Source: Pedobacter zeae (lineage in GTDB: Bacteria; Bacteroidota; Bacteroidia; Sphingobacteriales; Sphingobacteriaceae). From it: a stretch of 64,000 nucleotides of DNA. The stretch covers positions 1,408,872 to 1,472,871 of the forward strand of contig NZ_JACIEF010000001.1 of assembly GCF_014196715.1 (NCBI RefSeq), given 5' to 3'. Under the pieces are notes generated by a model, which saw only the letters and a list, made by a program, of their open reading frames with translations, searched no databases and was not told the origin of the DNA. The translations under genes were made by a program, and so were the position numbers. Below are positions 25,777-33,528 of this stretch, piece after piece (positions within the stretch are counted from its first letter, which is position 1; each line of letters opens with the position of its first letter).

Positions 25777-25793
25777 ATTAATCCACAAAAATT

Positions 25794-27191
25794 ATGAAAA
25801 ATAATTATCTGGCCATTATCTTGTTCAGTTTTCTTTTTATGAGCTGCAAGAAAGATCATCCCCTAACATCATCAAACCATACCGCCTCATTTAAACCACA
25901 AACATTAGGAGTTACTAACACTTCAACCCCAATTAAGCTAAAAGTTCTACAATTAAACGTTTGGCAAGAGGGTACGAAAGTAACAGGAGGCTTTAACGGC
26001 ATTGTGGATGCCATTGTGCAATCAGGGGCTGATGTGATTACCTTAAGTGAAGTACGTAATTATAGCAATACAAATTTTAGTGCCAGGATTGTTACGGCAT
26101 TGCAAGCAAAAGGACTTACTTTTTACTCCTTTAAGGATGATAATGTGGGCATTGTATCTAAATATCCAATTGCTTCGTTCAAAGCATCTATATATGGAAA
26201 TGCATTTGATAAAATCATTATAAAGCTTAATGTGAATACTCAGGTCGCGGTTTATTCGGCACATTTAGATTATCTGAATTATGCCTGTTACCTGCCGAGG
26301 GGTTATGATGGCAACAGCTTTCAAAAGATAAGTCAACCCATAACCGACGTAAATGCCGTTTTGGCTTCCAACTTACAATCGAGCAGAGATGAGCAAATTA
26401 CTGCTTTTATTAACGATGCCAAGTTGGAAAGAGATAGCGGAAGAATTGTAATATTAGGTGGAGATTTTAATGAACCTTCTCATTTAGACTGGGTTGATGC
26501 GCAAAAAAACTTATTCGATCATCATGGTACGATTATACCTTGGCAAGGAAGTGTAGCCTTATATGCTAAAGGATTTAAAGATTCGTACCGGGTTAAAAAT
26601 CCAAATCCGGTGTTGGCTCCCGGCTTTACCTGGGCAGCTTTCAATACCAGCGCAACTTTATCATCGCTTGTTTGGGCACCCGATGCCGATGAAAGAGATC
26701 GGATTGATTATCTATATTATGCCGATAACAGCAACAGGGTAAGCGTTGATGAATCTGTTGTATTTGGGCCATCAGGTTCTATAGTACGTGGACAGGGTTA
26801 CGAAGATGCTACTTATACCAACCCTTTTATTATCCCTACAGGCACATGGCCTTCTGATCATAAAGGGCTGATTACCACCTTTTCAATTACAACAGTTGTA
26901 CCCAGTTTAACCCTAAACAAAACTACCTATTCAACCGGGGAAACCATTACGGTAAATTTTGCCAACGGCTCTACCGATTCGCAAGCTTGGGTAGGCATTT
27001 ATCAAAACGGCAAAGTACCCGGCACCAGTAATTATGCCAGCGCATGGAAATATACGAACGGACTTGCAACCGGAAGCACAACATTAACATTGCCTGCCAA
27101 TAGTCCTGCGGGTTCCTACTTTGTGGCTTATTTTAAGGATAACGCTTATGTTGAAATTGCACCAAGAGTTGCTTTTACGTATGGTAACTAA
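25794..27191 (+). CDS. Secreted endonuclease/exonuclease/phosphatase-family lipoprotein
   Basis: This 465-residue lipoprotein has lipobox FSFLFMSC (Cys18) then KKDHP. The EEP domain (about 50-365) shows the family motifs: LKVLQLNVWQ (metal Asn), DVITLSEVRNY (metal Glu), VYSAHLDYLN (His), ILGGDFNEPSHLDW (Asp-Asn), DERDRIDYLYY and PSDHKGLI (catalytic Asp-His). All catalytic residues of the DNase I/sphingomyelinase fold appear present. Residues about 375-465 form an Ig-like domain (SLTLNKTTYSTGETITVNFA). The substrate could be nucleic acid, phospholipid or inositol phosphate. Pairing with a DUF3472 protein in one putative operon suggests a common extracellular target. Confidence 0.85.
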   Translation: MKNNYLAIILFSFLFMSCKKDHPLTSSNHTASFKPQTLGVTNTSTPIKLKVLQLNVWQEGTKVTGGFNGIVDAIVQSGADVITLSEVRNYSNTNFSARIVTALQAKGLTFYSFKDDNVGIVSKYPIASFKASIYGNAFDKIIIKLNVNTQVAVYSAHLDYLNYACYLPRGYDGNSFQKISQPITDVNAVLASNLQSSRDEQITAFINDAKLERDSGRIVILGGDFNEPSHLDWVDAQKNLFDHHGTIIPWQGSVALYAKGFKDSYRVKNPNPVLAPGFTWAAFNTSATLSSLVWAPDADERDRIDYLYYADNSNRVSVDESVVFGPSGSIVRGQGYEDATYTNPFIIPTGTWPSDHKGLITTFSITTVVPSLTLNKTTYSTGETITVNFANGSTDSQAWVGIYQNGKVPGTSNYASAWKYTNGLATGSTTLTLPANSPAGSYFVAYFKDNAYVEIAPRVAFTYGN

Positions 27192-27221
27192 GGGATAAAG
27201 CGGAATATTATTACTTCAAGA

Positions 27222-27258
27222 AAAGCTGCCGTTTTCCGGCCAGGAAAACGGCAGCTTT
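27222..27258 (+). terminator. Long hairpin terminator after the phosphatase-like gene
   Basis: Sixteen base pairs (AAAGCTGCCGTTTTCC with GGAAAACGGCAGCTTT) close on a 5-nt loop 30 nt past the stop codon. The 3' T-run is short, but stem length and position support termination. Confidence 0.75.
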
Positions 27259-27323
27259 AGCAAAAACTACATGACTGAATTCCAATCCAAACAATCAAAC
27301 CAATTTTTCCCTATTTTTAAACC

Positions 27324-27950
27324 ATGAAATCCATCCACCAAATCACTCTGGTCATCCTAACGCTGCTCTTCGCCCACACCACAAGCGCCCAGACCAAGCA
27401 GGATCCCCGCATCGCCCAATTCCTCAGCCAGAAAGCAGCCCTCAAGACCAGCGCAGCCCACAACCTGTTGCAAACACTCTTCCCCGAATACAACCTCAAA
27501 CAAATGCAGCACATCTGCCTCATCGTGGGCGACTGGACCGCCGCGGACCAGCAAGACAAAAGATTCAAATACCTCTACCAGCAGCGCTTCTACCTCGCCG
27601 CCAAAGTAGACACCTTAAAAGACAGCCCCGAGACCATCGCAGAAAAAATCTCCAAAATGTGGAATATCTATCAGCAGACCGGATACACCTCATGCAACGC
27701 CAGCACCTTCGATGTCAGAGACGGAAACCTACTCAAATACGCTGTAGCCGATAAGTTTGAAGATTTTCTTCAAGACGCCATCAAATGGAAACTGGACCTG
27801 AACAAAATAGACAGCAGCGATGGGATGACCCTGCTCGATTACATTGATGACAACCTCCTGCGTGCCAAAGGATCTGCTTTTGAATCAACCTACAAAAAAT
27901 ACCACGACATGTTCAGAAAAGCCGGCGCCAAATACAAAAAAGAGCTCTAG
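27324..27950 (+). CDS. Unrecognised exported helical protein with atypical codon use
   Basis: The protein has 208 residues with a signal peptide (KSIHQITLVILTLLFAHTTSAQ). I do not recognise the family. It is helical and charged; the C-terminal part (DLNKIDSSDGMTLLDYIDDN) resembles one ankyrin-like repeat. The first half of the gene uses C-ending codons (ATC, CTC, GCC, ACC, AGC) far more than its neighbours, whereas the last third reverts to local use, which hints at transfer or mosaic origin. A related-looking broken frame follows at 28008-28125. It lies between two hairpin terminators, so it is a single transcription unit. Confidence 0.65.
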   Translation: MKSIHQITLVILTLLFAHTTSAQTKQDPRIAQFLSQKAALKTSAAHNLLQTLFPEYNLKQMQHICLIVGDWTAADQQDKRFKYLYQQRFYLAAKVDTLKDSPETIAEKISKMWNIYQQTGYTSCNASTFDVRDGNLLKYAVADKFEDFLQDAIKWKLDLNKIDSSDGMTLLDYIDDNLLRAKGSAFESTYKKYHDMFRKAGAKYKKEL

Positions 27951-28007
27951 CAGCACACCCAAAAGCACCAACCAGGAATTGACCAAAACCTTTTAAAAAG
28001 CCATCAA

Positions 28008-28125
28008 AGAGAATGACCCGGACATGCTAAAAAAGTGCTTTGAGTTTATAGAAAAGCCCCGGGGAAAGACAGACCGCAGATTTGAAAACACCCCAAGAAC
28101 CACCACCCCTGATAAAAATCAGTAA
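28008..28125 (+). pseudogene. Remnant frame following the atypical gene
   Basis: After the in-frame stop at about 27999-28001 a 38-codon open stretch reads IKENDPDMLKKCFEFIEKP and onwards to a TAA at 28123-28125. It has the style of an ankyrin-like helix pair and the same C-rich codon use as the gene before it, but no convincing start. It is probably the tail of a second, disrupted gene of the same kind. This is a weak call. Confidence 0.35.
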
Positions 28126-28157
28126 AAAGCACCACTTTAAATCAGGTGGTGCTTTTT
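28124..28157. terminator. Bidirectional terminator AAAAAGCACCAC/GTGGTGCTTTTT
   Basis: A 12-bp stem with a 10-nt loop is flanked by A-rich and T-rich arms, so it can end transcription from both the 27324 gene and the minus-strand DUF5107 gene, which converge here. Confidence 0.8.
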
Positions 28158-28245
28158 GATTTTTGAAGCCCCCGGTTAATCCTGGTATTGGCTAAAGTTA
28201 GAGGATTGCAAAGTCTGCTCTAAAAAATACTGAAAGGCTGTTCGC

Positions 28246-31200
28246 TTAACTTACCTGAGCCATTTCCAGCAGTTTTTGATGAATAACAACTCCGAGATGG
28301 CCTTTTTCCATTGTCAATACCTGCTCAAATGATTCATTGGCGTTATTGATCTGATTTAATCCCAGATGCCCAAGTCCCTTCATGTATAAACAGTGGATTT
28401 TATTGCGTTTGTCGAGATTGTCTTCCCAAATAGTTAAATCCGGTAATGAAACCGCAAAATAATCAATACTCACCTGATCGTTGAGGTGATGGATAGCATA
28501 AGCAATCAGTTTTTCAAAACGCAGATCTGCCTCGGCCTTCCTGCCTAATTTAAGAAGCGCAAGCCCCTGGTAAAAAATCTTATCGGGTTGCTGGTCATTG
28601 TAAAAAATAGCGGCAGCGGGTTCGCTTAAACCAGTAGCAGCTTTTTCCCAATAGGTTTTGGCCTTCACACTATCGCCAAGTTTTTCAAGGGCAAGCCCCA
28701 GCCAGTAAAAAATATCATTTTCCTGGGCTCCGGTTAGTTTACCTTCAGCCAGGTTATACGGATATTGCTGCGCACTGTCAAGGTAGCTTACCGCTAGCTC
28801 GTAATTTCCGTTACCTATGGCCCGTTTGGCAAGTTCTACCAAAGCACTAACGTATTGGATAGCTACTTTACCTTCACCTCCCTCCCACGGATGGAAAATC
28901 CTGTTTTTCAATAATTCAAGGGCTTCCTCATGCTTACCCTCAAGATTCAGCAGGGTGACGTACTCCAGATAAACATCATCCCTGCCGGCAACCATATTTT
29001 TGTTTTCATGAAGGAAATTAAACCTGAAACCGAGGTCTTTATTCACCCTTTTATATAACTGATCGAGCTCCATTAAAATGCGCGCATCACTTTTATCCAG
29101 TTCAAATGCGCTTTCAAGCCATGCCACTGCCTGTTCATGCTTATCTGTTTTATTGTAATAAGCTAAAGCCAGGTTTCGCTGAACGGTTGGGAAATCCGGA
29201 TCGATCGCAATCGATTTCTCCCAACAGCTGATGGCTTCGTTGTAATGTTTAAAAGCATACCAGAAATTGCCCAGGTAATAAGGTGCCTTCGCATCTTCAG
29301 GGTTTTGCAATATGGCCTGTTCTAAGGCGATAACAGCTTCGATCTGATTCGGGAAACAATAGCCTGGATGGGCAGCAGCGGCCTGGTGTAAAGTGCTTTT
29401 TGCAAGTTTTTCGTTTCCATTTTTACTGTAAAACAAAGCCAGGTAATAATAAGCCAATGGATAAACATCTTTTTGCTGCCCGATACCGGAATTTAACAAT
29501 AGAATAGCCTCATGATATAAACCTGCAGCGGCATAATCAAGTGCATATTCGATGTAAGTATGAATGTTTCCCCTGATCAAAGCATGTACCTCGGTTAAAT
29601 CGGATGGTTTCTCAGATAAAAGATATTTCTCGAAGCGGATACCAAAATTGAAGCGATCGTTTTCCAAAAATCCATCAATTGCAGCCTGTGCTTTTTGGGT
29701 TTTGCCCAGTTTGCGTAAAATCACCACCTGCAAGTGCAGTGCCTTTTCATCGTGGGTATTTTTGGAAATTGATTTTTCAATATGGGTCAAAGCGCTTTCC
29801 AGGTCACCTTTGATCACATCAAGCTGTGCAATATGGAAATAACCTTGATTTTGCTGAGCTGCATTCCAGATCGATTTATAAAAAGCATCATAAGCTTCTT
29901 CAAATTTATCCTGAAACTTTAACGATAAGCCGAGGTTAAAATAAGGTTCGCCATCATAAGGGTTCGGGTTGCGCGCAGTAAGCGTTTTAACTGCCTTTTT
30001 AAAGAAGGCTTCCGATTCGGCGAACTTAGCACTTCTTAATTTTAAAAGGCCCACAGCATTGTTGCACCTGGTATCGCCATCATCCCTACTTAAAGCTTCC
30101 AGGTAATAATCTAAAGGATTGTAAATGGCATGCCGGTATTGCTCCAGATGCAGGCCGGTTAAGAAAAGTTGCTCGTTGTTTTCGATATCTGCAGGGGCCT
30201 TTGCAGGTTTTGCTGCTTCAGGAATACCGGTTTCATTTTCGCCCTCCCATTTCCAATCCACCAAAACATTGCCTTTTTCATCGGTAACACTGATGTGCAA
30301 TGCTTCAGGATTTCCTTCAAAATCGATTTCTTTTTCATAAGATACGGTTGGTGCTGCATCGTAGCCGTCGTTTAACAATTCGCGGTCGCCATCTTTTAGT
30401 AAAATCCTGGTATTGGGATAAAGTCCGGTAGTATACACCTTTACGGTCAGTTTTCCGTCGGCCTGTTCCATATTAAGCATGGCATTTTTGGTCGCATTTT
30501 TCACCACTCCCAAATCGCGATAAGGAATATAATACTGCACAAAATCCTTATATTCGCCCGGCATGATCCAAGAAAAATCGGGTTGGTTATCGGTATAAAC
30601 ACCACACATCAGTTCGATATATGGCCCGTCCTCGTCGGTAAGGTTACGGTCCCAGGCCTGCCCGAAATCGCCATTGCCCCAGGTCCACTGCTTTTTACCC
30701 GGTGAAATGTGGTGATTCGCTACATGAAGTAATCCGCCTTTACTATCGTTTTCATATCCACCCACAAAATTGTATTTAGACGAAACCGCCATATAAGAAG
30801 TTGGCACCGGGATATTTTTATAACGCGAAATATCAGTACCGGGCGAATAATCTACTTTGTAATAGGTTCCTTTGGCAATCGGGAAAGAAGACACATCGCG
30901 TTTGCCATGATCGAAAACCGCATTCACATCAGGTGGAAAAACAGACTGGTAATCATCATTTACCTTAACCGCAGGGTTTGCCCACCATAAAAATGTTTGT
31001 GGAAAAGGTGTTCTGTTATACAGCTGCCCTTTAATTTCAAGGTAATTTTTATCGGGGTATAGCGTAAAGCCAATGGTTCCTTTTGTACGGAACATCCTTT
31101 CTACCTCGCTACACCAAACGGTTGCGCTGCCATCTTCGTTTTCTTCGAACAGGGAATCAACCGGATCGAAAGTAGAAGGACGATGGTGTTGTGGCCAGTT

Positions 31201-31548
31201 AAATTCGATACCACCTGAAATCCACGGACCGGTTAACCCCACCAAAGCCGGTTTGATTACCTGGTTATAGTAGATAAAATGCCGGTTTTTCGTCTTATCA
31301 AAAGCCATCTGAACCCTTCCGCCCAGTTCAGGCAGGATCATGATCTTCACAAAAGCATTCTCCAGGTAAACAGCCTGGTAGGATTTATCAACTTTCTCAT
31401 CGGCAATTTTCTCGATCACAGGGTAAGGATAAACAGCCCCACTGCTGCCCTGGTAAACTCTTTTTTCAATAAATACCGGATTTTTTTCCGGCAGTCCAAC
31501 TTCGTAGGTTGGGATAATAACAGCTTCTGTCCAAACTTTAACTTTCAT
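28246..31548 (-). CDS. DUF5107 protein with long tetratricopeptide-repeat array
   Basis: This 1100-residue protein has no signal peptide (starts KVKVWTEAVIIPTYEVGLPE). Residues about 40-345 match DUF5107, a galactose-mutarotase-like beta-sandwich (FVKIMILPELGGRVQMAFDK, NFVGGYENDSKGGLLHVANH). Residues about 460-1090 are tetratricopeptide repeats (EPYFNLGLSLKFQDKFEEAY, APYYLGNFWYAFKHYNEAIS). Similar proteins occur next to sugar transporters in Bacteroidota; their role is unproven, but the mutarotase-like fold suggests a carbohydrate ligand. It lies 63 bp after the MFS porter gene and shares its promoter. It is the 3' gene of that unit. Confidence 0.85.
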   Translation of the reverse strand: MKVKVWTEAVIIPTYEVGLPEKNPVFIEKRVYQGSSGAVYPYPVIEKIADEKVDKSYQAVYLENAFVKIMILPELGGRVQMAFDKTKNRHFIYYNQVIKPALVGLTGPWISGGIEFNWPQHHRPSTFDPVDSLFEENEDGSATVWCSEVERMFRTKGTIGFTLYPDKNYLEIKGQLYNRTPFPQTFLWWANPAVKVNDDYQSVFPPDVNAVFDHGKRDVSSFPIAKGTYYKVDYSPGTDISRYKNIPVPTSYMAVSSKYNFVGGYENDSKGGLLHVANHHISPGKKQWTWGNGDFGQAWDRNLTDEDGPYIELMCGVYTDNQPDFSWIMPGEYKDFVQYYIPYRDLGVVKNATKNAMLNMEQADGKLTVKVYTTGLYPNTRILLKDGDRELLNDGYDAAPTVSYEKEIDFEGNPEALHISVTDEKGNVLVDWKWEGENETGIPEAAKPAKAPADIENNEQLFLTGLHLEQYRHAIYNPLDYYLEALSRDDGDTRCNNAVGLLKLRSAKFAESEAFFKKAVKTLTARNPNPYDGEPYFNLGLSLKFQDKFEEAYDAFYKSIWNAAQQNQGYFHIAQLDVIKGDLESALTHIEKSISKNTHDEKALHLQVVILRKLGKTQKAQAAIDGFLENDRFNFGIRFEKYLLSEKPSDLTEVHALIRGNIHTYIEYALDYAAAGLYHEAILLLNSGIGQQKDVYPLAYYYLALFYSKNGNEKLAKSTLHQAAAAHPGYCFPNQIEAVIALEQAILQNPEDAKAPYYLGNFWYAFKHYNEAISCWEKSIAIDPDFPTVQRNLALAYYNKTDKHEQAVAWLESAFELDKSDARILMELDQLYKRVNKDLGFRFNFLHENKNMVAGRDDVYLEYVTLLNLEGKHEEALELLKNRIFHPWEGGEGKVAIQYVSALVELAKRAIGNGNYELAVSYLDSAQQYPYNLAEGKLTGAQENDIFYWLGLALEKLGDSVKAKTYWEKAATGLSEPAAAIFYNDQQPDKIFYQGLALLKLGRKAEADLRFEKLIAYAIHHLNDQVSIDYFAVSLPDLTIWEDNLDKRNKIHCLYMKGLGHLGLNQINNANESFEQVLTMEKGHLGVVIHQKLLEMAQVS

Positions 31549-31611
31549 ATTTTTGAATGAGCATTTTATAATGTTAATAGGTATTTATAAGGGTATTTAA
31601 TCAGGAGAGGT

Positions 31612-32961
31612 TTAATGTCCTATTAAACTGGTTTCCAGTTCTTCTAAAGTCTGCCCTTTGGTTTCTCTCACCTTGCGTTTTACAAAAAAGAATCCCGCCA
31701 AACAGATTACAGCGTACAGGTAAAAAGGGCCGAATGCACCGAGCCATTTGGCTAAAATCGGGAAGGTGAACACCAGTACGAAATAGGCACTCCACAGGGC
31801 CACAATGGCCACGGATGAAGCTTTACCCCTGATACTGTTCGGGAAAATTTCTGAGATCAATACCCAGGTAACCGGGGCCAGTGAGGTGGCATAAGTAGCA
31901 ATGGCCAGCAATACGAAAACCGAAATCAGGTTGGCCTGGGCATTACTTTGCAATAAGAAGGCTAAGATAATGTACAATACCGATAGGCCTAACGAGCCGA
32001 TGAGCATTAATGGCCTGCGGCCAAGCTTATCAACCTGCCACATGGCAATAATGGTAAATACCAGGTTCACAATGCCGATGGCTACAGTTTCGAAAAGTTG
32101 CCTGTCTAAATTTGCACCAACCGCTTCGAAAATGGTTGAAGTATAGTTAAACACCACATTGATACCGCATAATTGCTGAAAAACGGCTAAAGTAATACCC
32201 ACCACTACAGCCGGACGGATGGCTTTTGCAAAAACAGCCCGGTAACTCTGCTTTTCTTCACCACCATCCATTGAAGTACTGATTTTGGCAAAAGTTTGCG
32301 CTACAAAATATGAATTGCCGATTTTGTTCAGCACTTTTTTAGCCTGGTCTATTCTCCCTGACTTGATCAGCCAACGCGGGCTTTCTGGTAGCCATAAAAC
32401 GCCTAACAGAAACAATGCAGCCGGCACGGTACCTAAACCGAACATCCACCGCCAGGCATTTACACCATAATCGGCCAGTTTATAATTAATTAAATTGGTA
32501 ACTAAAATCCCGATAACGACGGTAAGCTGGTTAATTGCCACATTCCTGCCGCGTTTTTCGGGTGGCGAAACTTCGGCAATATACATCGGGCTTAACATAG
32601 AAGCCATACCTACACCTACACCTGCTGCAAAACGCATCAGGATAAAAACAGTGAGATGATGAGCGAGCGCCATTCCGATAGAGGATGCCGCAAATATTAA
32701 TGCGGCAAGCATTAATCCCGGTTTGCGGCCCTTACTATCTGCAATATTACCCGCTATCAGGCAGCCCACGATACATCCTAGCGCCAAAGAGCCTGTTAAG
32801 AAACCCTCCCAATAAGCATTAAGGGCAAATTCGGTTCGTAAAAAGGGTAAAGCACCAGAAATTACAGCAAAGTCGAAACCGAAAAGGTATCCACCCAATG
32901 CGGATATAAAAGATATTCCCAGGATATAAGCGTTATTGTAAGCAACTTTTTGATTGTCCAT
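31612..32961 (-). CDS. MFS sugar porter (XylE/GalP type)
   Basis: This 449-residue inner-membrane symporter has 12 predicted helices. Sugar-porter signatures are present: GYLFGFDFAVISGAL in helix 1, ADSKGRKPG between helices 2 and 3, PESPRWLIKSGR before the central loop, the helix-7 QQLCGINVVFNY (substrate-binding), DKLGRRP between helices 8 and 9, and GQTLEELE near the C terminus. It probably imports a monosaccharide such as galactose, xylose or fucose by proton symport, feeding on products of the adjacent glycosidases. It has its own promoter and is followed by the DUF5107 gene. Confidence 0.93.
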   Translation of the reverse strand: MDNQKVAYNNAYILGISFISALGGYLFGFDFAVISGALPFLRTEFALNAYWEGFLTGSLALGCIVGCLIAGNIADSKGRKPGLMLAALIFAASSIGMALAHHLTVFILMRFAAGVGVGMASMLSPMYIAEVSPPEKRGRNVAINQLTVVIGILVTNLINYKLADYGVNAWRWMFGLGTVPAALFLLGVLWLPESPRWLIKSGRIDQAKKVLNKIGNSYFVAQTFAKISTSMDGGEEKQSYRAVFAKAIRPAVVVGITLAVFQQLCGINVVFNYTSTIFEAVGANLDRQLFETVAIGIVNLVFTIIAMWQVDKLGRRPLMLIGSLGLSVLYIILAFLLQSNAQANLISVFVLLAIATYATSLAPVTWVLISEIFPNSIRGKASSVAIVALWSAYFVLVFTFPILAKWLGAFGPFYLYAVICLAGFFFVKRKVRETKGQTLEELETSLIGH

Positions 32962-33005
32962 TATTCGTTTTATTTGGTTAGCAGATTCGATATCAAGCTG
33001 ATGTT

Positions 33006-33037
33006 CAAAACTAGTTATCCGATTCTAAGCATCCAAT
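33006..33037 (-). promoter_or_regulatory. Promoter of the MFS-DUF5107 unit
   Basis: On the minus strand ATTG, 20 nt, TAGTTTTG matches the Bacteroidota promoter with one change in the -33 box. The leader would be about 38 nt. It lies downstream of the GH36 terminator, so the MFS-DUF5107 pair is a separate unit. The rest of the 32962-33528 gap shows no gene. Confidence 0.65.
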
Positions 33038-33448
33038 ATGCCAGGCAAGCTATTTAATGGATTATTAGCGCAATAAAATGGAGAATATGATCATACCATT
33101 CCGCTCAGATTTTTAACCAACCTTATCGTATTAAAAGTAAAAAAATAATGCTCCAGGTCAACAAATCCCAATGCTGTAATCGAAGAATATTTGTCCTTTA
33201 CACCTTTGTTTAATGTTTTTTCACCACATCAGTTTGCCTTCCAACACCGAGAAGAGCATAACCCTACCTATGTTCAGGCGGCTGGCGGTTATCCTTAAAA
33301 ATGGATTATTTCTACAGCTACCGCATTATAAAAGCAGATAAAACATCTTCCCGGTCGATGGCTGGAAAACATGTCATCGCAGACCTCTTATTTAAAGTAA
33401 CTGAGCGATGAGCAGGCAACGGTCGAGCTGGTGCACTTAAGCAAAAAA

Positions 33449-33475
33449 ACCTTAAGACCAACAAGGTCTTAAGGT
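33449..33475 (-). terminator. Strong intrinsic terminator of the glycosidase operon
   Basis: ACCTTAAGACC and GGTCTTAAGGT form an 11-bp stem with a 5-nt loop, followed on the minus strand by seven T residues. It lies 54 nt beyond the GH36 stop. Confidence 0.9.
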
Positions 33476-33528
33476 ACAATGTAATGATATTTCTACCTCA
33501 CCGCATGGCTGGATGCGTTAAAAACAAC

